A stretch of 64,000 nucleotides of DNA from Fluviicola sp. (GTDB taxonomy: Bacteria; Bacteroidota; Bacteroidia; Flavobacteriales_D; Crocinitomicaceae): NCBI GenBank assembly GCA_002734065.2, contig NVXU02000054.1, positions 1 through 64,000 of the forward strand. Reading direction: 5' to 3'. Both the position numbers and the translations under genes were made by a program. The notes beneath the pieces were generated by a model. It did not search any database. It had not been told where the DNA came from and saw only the letters and a list, made by a program, of their open reading frames with translations. The stretch's first letter is position 1. Every line of letters starts with the position of its first letter. Shown piece after piece: positions 25,556 to 35,900 of the stretch.

Positions 25556-26974
25556 ATGAAGAAAACAAAAATAATAGCAACGATGGGACCTGCTTCCATC
25601 AATAAAGAGGTCTTGAAGCAAATGTTTGAAGAAGGCGTGAATGTTTGCCGACTCAACTTTTCTCATGGTTCTCACGAAGTTCACGAAGAAACCATAAAAA
25701 TTATTCGTGAATTGAATAACGAAACAGGATTGAGCATTGCCATTCTTGGAGATTTGCAAGGTCCTAAAATTAGAACAGGCAAAATCAAAGATAATGGCGT
25801 TGAGTTAATTGAAGGTTCGACAGTAAGCATCGTAACGGATGATTTATTAGGAACAGCATCAAAATTCTCCATCAATTATTCGCAACTTCCAAGAGATGTC
25901 AAAGAAGGCGAGAGAATATTGTTAGACGATGGTAAATTGTCCCTTGAAATAATTAAAAGCAACGGAACTGACGAAATTACGGCAAAAGTCATTTTTGGTG
26001 GTATATTATCTTCTCATAAAGGAGTGAATTTGCCCAATACCAAGATATCAATGCCTTGCCTAACGGAGAAAGATTTAGTTGATTTGGATTTTGCTATTTC
26101 GCAAAAAATTGACTGGATTGGACTTTCTTTCGTGCGTTCTTCAGAAGATATTAAGGAATTAAAAGGCATTATTGAGAAAAATAACGCCAAAGCTAAAGTA
26201 ATTGCAAAAATTGAGAAGCCCGAAGCGCTTGAAGATATTGATGAAATTATCAAAGAATGCGATGCAATAATGGTTGCCCGTGGAGATCTAGGTGTTGAGA
26301 TTCCATTTCAAAATGTTCCACTGATTCAGAAGATGCTGATTAACAAGTGTATCCTCAGTGCAAAGCCTGTCATCGTAGCTACTCAAATGATGGAAAGTAT
26401 GATTACAGCGAGTTCTCCGACTCGAGCAGAGGTCAATGATGTAGCTAATGCAGTTCTTGATGGCGCAGATGCTGTGATGCTTTCTGGAGAAACTTCTGTT
26501 GGTAAATATCCGGTAGAAGTCATCCGAGCAATGGCAAATATTGTGAAAGAAATAGAAAGCTTTGATGGTATTTATCATAAGGAAGAATTACCTGAGAAAA
26601 ATCAAGCAAGATTCATCACAGATTCCATTTGTTTTAACGCCTGCAGACTTTCACGAAGAGTAGATGCCAAAGCGATTCTGACCATGTCTTTTTCAGGTTA
26701 TACGGCCTATAAAATTGCGTCGCAACGACCAAACTCATTGATTTATGTCTTTACGAGTAATAAGAAAATTTTGACGCAATTGAGTTTGATTTGGGGCGTA
26801 AAAGGCTTTTATTACAACAAAAGAGTGAGTACAGATGACACGATTTCTGACATCAAGAATTTCTTAAAAGAAAAAGGATTGGTAGAATCAGGAGACATGG
26901 TGATCAACATCGCGTCTATGCCAATTGAAGCTCTTGGAAACTCCAATATGTTAAAATTGAGCACAATTGATTGA
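25556..26974 (+). CDS. pyk: Pyruvate kinase
   Basis: This 472-aa glycolytic enzyme makes ATP and pyruvate from phosphoenolpyruvate and ADP. Hallmarks are MKKTKIIATMGPAS and CRLNFSHGSHEVH at the N-terminus, the ILGDLQGPKIRTG loop, the active-site IAKIEKPEALEDIDEI and MVARGDLGVEIP, and the B-domain insertion. The C-terminal allosteric domain is present. It is likely cotranscribed with the IPExxxVDY gene, and the T9SS protein gene follows within about 30 bp. Confidence 0.97.
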   Translation: MKKTKIIATMGPASINKEVLKQMFEEGVNVCRLNFSHGSHEVHEETIKIIRELNNETGLSIAILGDLQGPKIRTGKIKDNGVELIEGSTVSIVTDDLLGTASKFSINYSQLPRDVKEGERILLDDGKLSLEIIKSNGTDEITAKVIFGGILSSHKGVNLPNTKISMPCLTEKDLVDLDFAISQKIDWIGLSFVRSSEDIKELKGIIEKNNAKAKVIAKIEKPEALEDIDEIIKECDAIMVARGDLGVEIPFQNVPLIQKMLINKCILSAKPVIVATQMMESMITASSPTRAEVNDVANAVLDGADAVMLSGETSVGKYPVEVIRAMANIVKEIESFDGIYHKEELPEKNQARFITDSICFNACRLSRRVDAKAILTMSFSGYTAYKIASQRPNSLIYVFTSNKKILTQLSLIWGVKGFYYNKRVSTDDTISDIKNFLKEKGLVESGDMVINIASMPIEALGNSNMLKLSTID

Positions 26975-27007
26975 TTTTAACTATCTTTGAATCCTAATTT
27001 TAGCACA

Positions 27008-28231
27008 GTGAGATTTTACAAGTACATTTATTCTCTGATATTTTTTGGCGCTTCTTTTGGAGTAAACGCACAAATTCAGTGTGCTTTGGACATCAGCATT
27101 AATGAAGGAGCATCAGTTACGATGTGTTCAAATGCGTTAACGACTGTTTCTGGAGCAAGTGGTTTTGTTGCCTACAACTGGTCAGGCCCAGAGACGCTAA
27201 CAGGACAAACAATTACGCCTCAATTTTCTGGAACTTATACTTTATCGGCAACAGACGGGGTTGCTTGTGTCTCTACAACATCTATTCTTGTAACAATTAA
27301 TGCAGCACCAACGCCAATAATCATTTCTTCAGAAGGTGCAGTGATTTGCCCTTCGGTTGGTACAACTTTAAGTACTTCTACATCTTATTCTTCATATGTT
27401 TGGAGTAATGGAGACACTTCACCAACAAGCTTTGTGACGACAACAAACACTTATTCGGTAACAGTGACAGATGCAAATTCTTGTTCTGGACAAAGCAATA
27501 TTCTTATTAGCACTTTTCCTTTTTCGTTGACATCTTCAGCTGTTTCTGGATGTACAAGTACAGCGATTGCGTTAACGGCTACTGGAGGAACAAGTTATTC
27601 ATGGTCTACTGGAGAATTTGGAAATACGATTGTGGTTAACCCATCTTCAACAACAAATTATTCTGTAGATATCACCGCGGGGACTTGCGTGGAAACCATG
27701 TCTTTAACTGTTCAGCCGCTTGAATTGCTCGATTTTGAACTAGCCGACACGATATATGTGAAGGCAGGAGAGAATGTTTTCATTCCAGGGCCGGATGGTT
27801 TTTCTGCATACAGCTGGTCGCCGACAAATCAAATTGATAGCCCCTTTTCGCAAGGAGTTAATTTCTCCGGAACAGAATCTCAAATTCTCACAATCAATGC
27901 AACGCACCCAACAGGTTGTGTTTTATCTGACAGCGTTGTTATGATTGTTGTTGATTTGTCTGTTCCAAACGGATTTTCTCCCAACGGCGATAGTTACAAT
28001 GAGTTTTTTGTGATTCCCGAGTTAGAAAGGGATAGCCTCACAGCTGAGATTACTATTTGGAATCGTTGGGGAGAATTAGTCCTGCAACAGCAAAATTATC
28101 AAAATGATTGGAGAGGTGAATGCAGAACAGACCTATGCCTTGGTAAAGGAGATTTACCTGAAGGAACTTATTTTTACCATATTGATGTGCACGGTATTAC
28201 TTTTCGAGGATATGTAACTCTTAAACGCTAG
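27008..28231 (+). CDS. Secreted protein with T9SS type B sorting domain
   Basis: A signal peptide (MRFYKYIYSLIFFGASFGVNAQ) starts at a GTG at 27008. A TTG at 26987 is in frame but would give a poorer signal. The body is made of Ser/Thr-rich Ig-like beta repeats (YNWSGPETLTG, YVWSNGDTSPTSF, YSWSTGEFGN) spaced about 80 residues apart, similar to PKD/SprB-type repeats. The C-terminus (VPNGFSPNGDSYNEFF ... IWNRWGELVLQQ ... GTYFYHIDV) is the gliding motility-associated type B sorting domain. The PorP/SprF gene follows 3 bp later; such pairing of a T9SS type B substrate with its own PorP/SprF is typical and implies they work together. Confidence 0.9.
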   Translation: MRFYKYIYSLIFFGASFGVNAQIQCALDISINEGASVTMCSNALTTVSGASGFVAYNWSGPETLTGQTITPQFSGTYTLSATDGVACVSTTSILVTINAAPTPIIISSEGAVICPSVGTTLSTSTSYSSYVWSNGDTSPTSFVTTTNTYSVTVTDANSCSGQSNILISTFPFSLTSSAVSGCTSTAIALTATGGTSYSWSTGEFGNTIVVNPSSTTNYSVDITAGTCVETMSLTVQPLELLDFELADTIYVKAGENVFIPGPDGFSAYSWSPTNQIDSPFSQGVNFSGTESQILTINATHPTGCVLSDSVVMIVVDLSVPNGFSPNGDSYNEFFVIPELERDSLTAEITIWNRWGELVLQQQNYQNDWRGECRTDLCLGKGDLPEGTYFYHIDVHGITFRGYVTLKR

Positions 28232-28234
28232 ATC

Positions 28235-29230
28235 ATGAAGAATCTCATTCTATTACTTGTTGTTTTTGTTTCTGCGAATGTATCGTCACAGAATACGATT
28301 CGATTTTCTCAACTTAATTTTGCGCAAGGTGTAAACAATCCTGCAGCAATTGCATTTGATGGTGCAATCATGGGAGATCTCATTGCCAGAAATCAATGGT
28401 TGGGTGTTGAAGGAGCACCAACAACAATAGCATTTAACGGTCAGTACGAGATTAACGAAGACATGGCGGTGGGGCTCAATATGTTTCACGATAGAATTGG
28501 TGCTGAAATGACCAATTCTTTTGCCGCGCAGTTTGCTTACAGAGCCAAAATTGATTATGAACGCCTTTTCTCCTTCGGGATTAGTGCCGGTTTAGACAAC
28601 AGCGTGTTGAATTTTTCTGGTGCACAAACAACAGATTTTCAAGACCCAACATTCGCAAGATCAGGTTATTCACGTGTGTTTTTTAACGCGTCAATCGGTA
28701 TTTTTTACAACGCTCCAAAATTTTATGCAGGATTAAGTGTTCCAAAATTGTTTCAAAATACACGAGACGGCGCAGAGAAAGGCTTCCGTGTGGATAGATG
28801 GCACTACTATGTTTCTACGGGTTTTTATTTAGGAGAAGGAAAGTACGTTTTTAACCCACACATCCAAGTGAAATTAACACAATATGCTCCAGTGGCAGCA
28901 GATTTGATACTGAGAAACACTTTTATGAATAGATTCAGTATCGTTGTTGGCTACCGCACAGAAAACTCACTTATTGCAGGGGTTGATTTTTTAGTTTCAG
29001 AAAATTTACGAATCGGTTATTCTTTTAATTATGATTTAGGGCCATTGTCTCGAGTGAAAGGTGCTTCTAATGAATTGTATATTGGTGTCGCTTTTCCGTA
29101 TAATAGTGACAGATACAACTTCTCCAAAAGAAGATATGTTAATAAAGGTCGTTCTAAGACTGATTACAGTAAGAACTCTCGCAGAAAACAGCGAAAAAGT
29201 GGCCGAAAATACGGTAGAAAATGGAGTTAG
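28235..29230 (+). CDS. PorP/SprF family type IX secretion membrane protein
   Basis: This 331-aa protein has a signal peptide (MKNLILLLVVFVSANVSSQ) followed by the family start FSQLNFAQGVNNPAAIAF and alternating beta strands of an outer-membrane barrel. PorP/SprF proteins are needed for export or surface display of their partner T9SS type B adhesins, here the upstream gene. Unusually, the last ~35 residues are strongly basic (KRRYVNKGRSKTDYSKNSRRKQRKSGRKYGRKW), beyond the barrel. The coupling to the partner gene is tight (3 bp). Confidence 0.9.
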   Translation: MKNLILLLVVFVSANVSSQNTIRFSQLNFAQGVNNPAAIAFDGAIMGDLIARNQWLGVEGAPTTIAFNGQYEINEDMAVGLNMFHDRIGAEMTNSFAAQFAYRAKIDYERLFSFGISAGLDNSVLNFSGAQTTDFQDPTFARSGYSRVFFNASIGIFYNAPKFYAGLSVPKLFQNTRDGAEKGFRVDRWHYYVSTGFYLGEGKYVFNPHIQVKLTQYAPVAADLILRNTFMNRFSIVVGYRTENSLIAGVDFLVSENLRIGYSFNYDLGPLSRVKGASNELYIGVAFPYNSDRYNFSKRRYVNKGRSKTDYSKNSRRKQRKSGRKYGRKWS

Positions 29231-29500
29231 CTTCGCAGAATTCCTAAAATTTGTTTTACAATTACCCATAGTTTTATAGAACACTGATACTTCGACAGGC
29301 TCAGTACAAGTTCGCTGATTTAGCTGATAAAACATGATTGATATAGGTTATGATTATCGTCAACCAGGTTGAAGTTGATAGTACCATGATTTTTTTCGTG
29401 AGCTGTCCAACGCTCTAATGCTCTAAAACTCGAACGCTCCAAAACTCCAATTCTCTAACACAGATATTTCTTCTTATTGCTCTCTAAACAAAACGTTTTG
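29231..29500. other. Gene-free spacer with Bacteroidota repeats
   Basis: No gene is seen. It contains the common repeat TTCGACAGGCTCAGTACAAG (about 29291-29310) and a degenerate run of CGCTCTAATGCTCTAAAAC-like units (29407-29459) that is related to an inverted pair at 45341-45478. Confidence 0.55.
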
Positions 29501-29501
29501 G

Positions 29502-29509
29502 TATATTTG
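29502..29509 (+). promoter_or_regulatory. Bacteroidota -7 element (TATATTTG) for gcvP
   Basis: TATATTTG matches TAnnTTTG exactly and lies 21 bp upstream of the gcvP ATG. TTATTG near 29475 is a weak candidate for the -33 region. Confidence 0.55.
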
Positions 29510-29530
29510 CCTACACAAATTTTGTAGCAA

Positions 29531-32377
29531 ATGAATACTTTTTCTAAACGACACATTGGTCCAAATGCATCAGAGAAATCTGCAATGCTGAAAACAATTG
29601 GAGTGAATTCAATTGATGAATTGATTGACAAAACAATCCCAGCACATATTCGATTGAATAAGAACCTCGATGTTAGTCCTGGACTTTCTGAACAAGAATA
29701 TTTAGAGCATATCGCAGAATTGGCGGCAAAAAACAGTGTGTACAAGTCATTTATTGGCTTAGGTTATAACGAAACAATCGTTCCTTCTGTTATTCTCCGT
29801 AATGTTTTGGAGAATCCGGGATGGTACACCGCATATACTCCCTACCAAGCAGAAATTTCGCAAGGAAGGTTAGAAGCGCTGTTGAATTTTCAGACGATGG
29901 TTTTGGACTTAACAGGAATGGAGTTGACAAATGCATCCTTGCTCGATGAAGGAACTGCAGCTTCCGAAGCAATGATTATGTTCTACAATTCTCGCTCGAG
30001 AAAAGACGTAAAAGCAGGGAAAAATAAGTTCTTTATTGCAGAGGATTGTTTTCCACAAACCATAGATGTCGTAGAAGGAAAAGCAAACAACTTAGGCATA
30101 GATTTAATTATTGGCAATCCTGCGAGCTTCGAACCTACGGAAGAATTCTTCGGTACAATTATTCAATATCCAAATCAGTTTGGTTCTATTGATGGTGTGG
30201 AAGAGTTCGTTGCGAAAATGAATGCAGCGGAAGTGAGTGTTGCCGTTGGAGCAGATATTCTGTCGTTGGTATTACTTAAATCGCCTGGTTCTTTCGGTGC
30301 AGATGTCGTTTTTGGTTCTACGCAACGTTTTGGTGTTCCAATGGGAGCAGGTGGGCCGCATGCAGCTTACTTTGCAACGAAAGAATCCTATAAAAGACAT
30401 ATTCCAGGTAGAATTATCGGTGTTTCTAAAGATACAGATGAGAATGTTGCTTTAAGAATGGCATTGCAAACAAGAGAACAACATATTAAAAGAGCGAGAG
30501 CAACATCAAATATTTGCACGGCGCAAGCTTTGTTGGCTGTCATGGCAAGTATGTATGTTGTGTATCACGGACCTGATGGGATGAAAACAATTGCCAATCA
30601 TGTTCATTCTTTGGCGAGCAAAACGGCAAATAAATTGAAAGCTGCTGGTATTTCGGTCAATGAGAATCAGTTCTTTGATACCATCCATATTACAGGGGTC
30701 GATGCAAAAGCAATCAAAGAGAGTGCTGAACATGCAGAAATGAACTTTAGAATAATCAATGACTCTGAATTGACGGTTAGTTTTGGAGAACCTCACACCC
30801 TTGCAGATGTCGCATTGGTCGTGGCAATAATTACTGGAGAAGAAATAACAGTTGAAGATGAGGTAGAATCAATGCTCTCAAATTCTTCATTAAGAACAGA
30901 TGCCATTTTTACGCATCCTACATTTAATAGTTTTCATTCTGAATCTAAAATGATGCGCTATTTGAAGCGTTTGGAGAATAAAGATTTATCGCTCGTTCAC
31001 AGTATGATTCCTTTAGGATCTTGTACCATGAAATTAAATGCAGCGTCAGAATTAATGGCAATTACCAATCCTCAGTTTGCAAATATGCATCCTTTTGCGC
31101 CGCTTGACCAAGCAGAAGGCTACCATGAAATGTTCAGAGGTTTGGAGGCTGATTTATGCGCTTGTACAGGATTTGCTGCGATGTCTTTGCAACCTAATTC
31201 TGGTGCACAAGGAGAATACACAGGTCTGATGGTTATTAAGGCATATCATGAATCGAATGGTGATTTTAATCGAAAAGTAATTCTCATACCATCTTCTGCA
31301 CACGGTACCAATCCTGCATCTGCGGTGATGGCAGGTTTTGACATTGTCGTAACAGATTGCGATGAACAAGGAAATATTGACATCAATGAACTGCGAGGAA
31401 AAGCGGTAGAATTGAAAGATACATTAGCCGGACTGATGGTGACTTATCCATCTACTCACGGAGTTTACGAAGAAGGGATTAAAGAAATCACAGACATCAT
31501 TCATGAGAATGGCGGGCAAGTTTATATGGACGGTGCCAACATGAATGCGCAAGTTGGATTAACTAATCCAGGAAATATTGGAGCAGATGTTTGCCACCTA
31601 AACTTACACAAGACATTTGCCATTCCTCACGGAGGGGGCGGACCAGGAATGGGACCAATCGGTGTTGCAAAACACTTAGCGCCTTTCTTACCAGGTTCTC
31701 GTTTGGTAAAATCGGGTGGAGAAAAAGCAATTAATGCTGTTTCTTCTGCGCCTTACGGTTCTGCATTGATTCTGCTAATTTCTTACGGATACATTAAAAT
31801 GCTGGGGGCAGAAGGATTAAGAGAATCAACAGAAATGGCAATCATGAATGCGAATTACATTGCTGCTTCTTTGAAAAATGATTACGACATCCTCTATTCT
31901 GGGAAAAACGGAACCGTTGCTCACGAAATGATTTTAGACTGCCGTGACTTTAAGAAAACAGCAGGCGTTGAGGTGGCAGACATTGCAAAACGACTAATTG
32001 ATTACGGTTTTCATGCGCCAACAGTTTCTTTTCCTGTTGCTGGAACGCTGATGGTTGAACCAACAGAAAGCGAGGACAAAGGGGAAATTGATAGGTTTAT
32101 TGAGGCAATGATTTCAATAAGAAAAGAAATCAAGGCAATTGTGGATGGCAATGCTGATCAAGAGAATAACTTATTGAAGAACGCACCCCATACCGCAAAT
32201 TGCATCATCAATCAAGAATGGAATTATCCATATTCTGCAAAAGAAGCGGCTTATCCAGTATCTTATTTGCAAGATTGGAAATATTGGGTACCTGTTAGAA
32301 GAATTGATGACGCTTACGGTGATAGAAATTTAATTTGTTCTTGCCCGAGTGTAGAAAGTTATATGGTGGAGGCTTAA
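29531..32377 (+). CDS. gcvP: Glycine dehydrogenase (decarboxylating), P-protein
   Basis: This 948-aa PLP enzyme of the glycine cleavage system decarboxylates glycine and passes the aminomethyl group to lipoyl-GcvH. It is the long, fused form, with an N-terminal half beginning RHIGPNASEKSAML and a C-terminal half with the PLP-lysine site (HLNLHKTFAIPHGGGGPGMGP). Blocks such as PLGSCTMKLNAASEL and PNSGAQGEYTGL are intact. gcvT and gcvH are elsewhere. It has its own -7 box and a hairpin follows the stop, so it is probably monocistronic. Confidence 0.97.
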   Translation: MNTFSKRHIGPNASEKSAMLKTIGVNSIDELIDKTIPAHIRLNKNLDVSPGLSEQEYLEHIAELAAKNSVYKSFIGLGYNETIVPSVILRNVLENPGWYTAYTPYQAEISQGRLEALLNFQTMVLDLTGMELTNASLLDEGTAASEAMIMFYNSRSRKDVKAGKNKFFIAEDCFPQTIDVVEGKANNLGIDLIIGNPASFEPTEEFFGTIIQYPNQFGSIDGVEEFVAKMNAAEVSVAVGADILSLVLLKSPGSFGADVVFGSTQRFGVPMGAGGPHAAYFATKESYKRHIPGRIIGVSKDTDENVALRMALQTREQHIKRARATSNICTAQALLAVMASMYVVYHGPDGMKTIANHVHSLASKTANKLKAAGISVNENQFFDTIHITGVDAKAIKESAEHAEMNFRIINDSELTVSFGEPHTLADVALVVAIITGEEITVEDEVESMLSNSSLRTDAIFTHPTFNSFHSESKMMRYLKRLENKDLSLVHSMIPLGSCTMKLNAASELMAITNPQFANMHPFAPLDQAEGYHEMFRGLEADLCACTGFAAMSLQPNSGAQGEYTGLMVIKAYHESNGDFNRKVILIPSSAHGTNPASAVMAGFDIVVTDCDEQGNIDINELRGKAVELKDTLAGLMVTYPSTHGVYEEGIKEITDIIHENGGQVYMDGANMNAQVGLTNPGNIGADVCHLNLHKTFAIPHGGGGPGMGPIGVAKHLAPFLPGSRLVKSGGEKAINAVSSAPYGSALILLISYGYIKMLGAEGLRESTEMAIMNANYIAASLKNDYDILYSGKNGTVAHEMILDCRDFKKTAGVEVADIAKRLIDYGFHAPTVSFPVAGTLMVEPTESEDKGEIDRFIEAMISIRKEIKAIVDGNADQENNLLKNAPHTANCIINQEWNYPYSAKEAAYPVSYLQDWKYWVPVRRIDDAYGDRNLICSCPSVESYMVEA

Positions 32378-32400
32378 ATTAGCTTTATCCACTTCTATTT

Positions 32401-32436
32401 AAAGTCTGGATTTCAATCATGAAATGTGGACTTTTT
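32401..32436 (+). terminator. Imperfect hairpin terminator after gcvP
   Basis: AAAGTC...ATTTCA pairs with TGAAAT...GACTTT across a 3-nt internal mismatch, followed by TTTTTATG. It lies 24 bp past the gcvP stop. Confidence 0.6.
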
Positions 32437-32467
32437 ATGTTTTATTACTTACTTTAACCAAAAAACA

Positions 32468-32788
32468 ATGAAAATGATAGTTACAAACACCGAAAACATT
32501 CCCAACAAACAAGTCGTCGAAATTCTAGGTATTGCTAGAGGAAGTACCGTTAGAGCTAGAAGCATAGGACGTGATATTTTTGCAGGTTTTAAGAACATTG
32601 TTGGAGGAGAAATTAGCGAATACACAAAATTACAAGCGCAATCGAGAGAAGAAGCTTTGGAAAGAATGATAAAGGATGCAGAACAATTAGGCGCAGATGC
32701 TATTGTCAATGTTCGATTTTCTACAAGTACAATCATGCAAGGTGCATCTGAAGTTTTGGCTTATGGAACGGCTGTAAAACTTTCGTAA
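32468..32788 (+). CDS. YbjQ/UPF0145 (heavy-metal-binding-domain-like) family protein
   Basis: This small protein of about 106 aa is recognisable by VVEILGIARGSTVRARSIGRD, the ..YTKLQAQSREEALERM helix and GADAIVNVRFSTSTI, the consensus of the YbjQ/DUF74 family. Members form pentameric beta-barrel-like assemblies and are often annotated as heavy-metal-binding, without a firm role. The ATG at 32468 is chosen over upstream in-frame alternatives because homology begins there. The next gene's ATG overlaps its stop (TAATG). Confidence 0.88.
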   Translation: MKMIVTNTENIPNKQVVEILGIARGSTVRARSIGRDIFAGFKNIVGGEISEYTKLQAQSREEALERMIKDAEQLGADAIVNVRFSTSTIMQGASEVLAYGTAVKLS

Positions 32789-32931
32789 TGATACTTGACA
32801 TTAACAATCCACTTCCATTTTTACTGTTCAACGGTCTTATTTGGGTTACATTAATCGGACTCATCATCTATTTTATTACCAAAAGAATAAAAGACAAGAA
32901 AAAAGAAACTTTCGAAGATAGAGATAACTAA
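32788..32931 (+). CDS. 47-aa membrane protein coupled to the YbjQ-like gene
   Basis: The ATG overlaps the last base of the preceding stop codon (TAATG), and the frame ends at TAA 32929-32931. The product has one TM helix (about residues 10-30, FLLFNGLIWVTLIGLIIYF) and a strongly charged tail (TKRIKDKKKETFEDRDN). The overlap and the terminator immediately after it support a real gene. The function is unknown, and it may anchor or assist the YbjQ-like protein. Confidence 0.65.
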   Translation: MILDINNPLPFLLFNGLIWVTLIGLIIYFITKRIKDKKKETFEDRDN

Positions 32932-32940
32932 GCATAAAAA

Positions 32941-32974
32941 AGCACCCTTCGAGAACCTCGGGGTGCTTTTTTTT
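32941..32974. terminator. Bidirectional hairpin terminator
   Basis: AGCACCC and GGGTGCT, strengthened by an inner CGAG/CTCG pairing, are flanked by an A-run before and an 8-T run after. It ends the YbjQ-like operon on the plus strand and the large T9SS gene on the minus strand. Confidence 0.85.
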
Positions 32975-32992
32975 ATACTTTATTTTTTTCTC

Positions 32993-35900
32993 CTATTGCT
33001 TCACTATTCTATACGTTCTATCAGTCACTTGATTTGATAATCGTAGGATGTAAATTCCATCTTCCAAATTCTCAACGTTAACTTCAACATCTGACGAGCC
33101 AATAAGAACATCTGATTCAGCGTATAAAACTTTACCTTTTAAGTCGTACAAAGTAACATTGAATTGATTCTCACTGATGAGATTTCTAATGAAAATTGAT
33201 GATGCCGTAGGGTTTGGATAAATTTCAATGTAGTCAGCATCAACTTCTAGTAAACCAAGATAATCACAAGCAGGGGATACGTCAATCACGATGTTTGCTG
33301 TATCATCCGGGCATGAAGTACTGGTAGTAATATATGTATAGTTATAAAAACCAGAAAGGTTACTTGTTGTGATAAACGAGCCTCCAACAGCCACATCAAA
33401 TTGATCGTACCAATCTCCTCCTAAATTAGCACCTGTCGTCAAGCTGTTATTCAAATCAATTGGCTCATTTTTACATGCAGAAAGAGAATTATCACCTCCA
33501 GCGTAAGATTGTCCTGAAAGAGAGTCAAGACTCAGAGAGAATGTTCCACTTGAGAAAGTACTTGCAGCATCGTGCATAATGTAATAAGTATTGCCAGTTA
33601 CCAATCCGCAGACAATAAACTTAGGAGCTAAGGAACTACCATCAGTTGCATCATCATTTGCACCTATTAATGTGTAGGTGTTAAAATCTGTACAATCCCC
33701 CACTTCATAAACCGCTACTTGACCATTGAATCCTTGGTCCGTCCCTGATATTTCCACCATTCCTGTATTCGGAGCAACAAAGGTAAACCAAGTTGAGAAG
33801 GATATAATTGTATCACACCAACCTGTTGTAGTCATGCACCCTGTTGCTGGTGGCGAAATGATATCTTCTCCAACAGCTACGGTCGCTGTTGAACCATCTA
33901 TTGTATAAATACTTCCATCGACTAATAATGGGTCAGCAAAACAAGGTTCATCATTTGTCAAAGGAGTCAAGACAGTAATTGGACCTACCCAGCCAGATGT
34001 ATCTGAACCACAAACGGCTTGTACATAGATGTCATAGATCGTAGCAGAACCTAAAGTTGCATCGAATGTTGTATCAGTGAAGTTATTATCTGCATTCACG
34101 ACAGCTCCCGAACCTATTGGGAAGCCAGATAAGCCGTACTGAACATTAAATCCAGTTGAAGGATAGGTTCCAACACCACTGCTCTCTGTCCAGTTCCATG
34201 CTGTAAACAGTGAGTCTATCGCCGTTAAACCTCCCAAACCTGTTACATCAGAACAGTTGGGCAAGGTTGTATATGTTCCCATAAATCCTTCACTTTGAAT
34301 AATTCCCGGATTACAATCCGCATAGATATAGATATCATAGGTTGTTAGTTGAGATAACCCTGGAATAATTATAGCAGTAACTGTAGTTGTGACCGTTGTC
34401 CCTGAAGTAAGAGGGTCAAAACCCGTTGGTCCATAGATTACTGTCCAGTTGGTTTCCCCAGAAATACCCGCTGTCCATGACAAGCCAAATTCATCAGTTG
34501 TTGCATACGTCAATGATAGATTCTTCGGTGAAGGACAATCTGTGTAAAAGAAACGAACACAAGAATTATTCTCTAAATAAGTAGGATCATTTGTAGAAAC
34601 GGTGTAATCTTGGTTAGGACCAGATATACCAATATCAGCATTATTTCCATAATCATCGCTAACATTATTATTCCCAAATACAACATCGTCATAGACATAG
34701 AAAATTTCTCCTGTCGCTTCGTGAATTTGAATTTGAAAAGTTATATCAGAGGTATTGTTACAGCAGTTTGAATACGTATCCCATTGAGCGATGAAGACCT
34801 GATTGGGAGCAGTACCGGTAACTTCAGTATAAGCCGCCCCATCACCAGGGAATAAATCATCCCCCCAGGGTAACATTGTCCCATTTGCTAGTGTGTTCAA
34901 ATTACCTCCGAAACCTACATTTCCTGTCGATGTTCCAAGGATAGCCCCGCCGTTATCTCCAATGGTAATAGAATTCATTAATAATCCTTGAAACAAAACG
35001 GGAAAAGGTAAAGGTGTAATTCCAGCTTCTGAATCATCGGTTAGCAACATATCTGTACCTGTTCCAGAGATGTCAATAAACCCAGCTGTTGGACAAGCTG
35101 TATTCCAATCCATGTAAGTTGGTTGATCATAGGTGTTAAAGCTAACTGCGCCAGTATAAAATGACGTGTCTCCAGGTGTGCAAATTGCTCTTACGTAAAC
35201 GTCATAGAATTGATTTGATGTCAATCCAGTGATAGTTGATGGATTCGTCGCTGTTAAAACCGATGTTCCTGTTCCTGGTGTAAACCCAACAGGACCGTAT
35301 TCTAGCGCCCATTCACTTTCTCCACCACCATTCGTCCAAGAGAATGTTCCCGAAGTTAAGTCTGATGCTGTAACGATAAAATTACTTGGTTGCGGGCAAG
35401 TTGGAGCCTCGAATATTGAAACATCATCAATAGAAATATCACCAGCAAAAGTTCCTGCGCTAACTGCTCTAAATCGAATTTGAATTACACCCGTATAGCC
35501 AGGTAAGGTTATATCTCTCATCAACCAAGGGTCTGCTTGAGTGCCTTGTTGTTGACCTGTAATCACGTCAACAGTATTCCAAACCGTTCCGTCCCATGCC
35601 TCCACGTTCAGTGTTCCAATTTGAGCACCAGTCATGTGGTAGTAGAAGCGTATCATAGGAAGTGTTAAGGCTGTAACATCAATATTAGGACTTGTTAAAG
35701 TTGCTTCGTCCCCTGTTGTGCCACTTGACGCTTCTGTGTAAAAATAATTAGTTCCACTATTCGCAACATTCGGACCTGTACCTCCCGACGGAGTTGTTCC
35801 TGTACCAGTAATATTCCAGTCATAAGCTGTAGTTGATGTTGCATCCCAACAAAGTGAGCTTGTTAAATTAACATTGGCAAGATGAGCTTCAACATCATCT

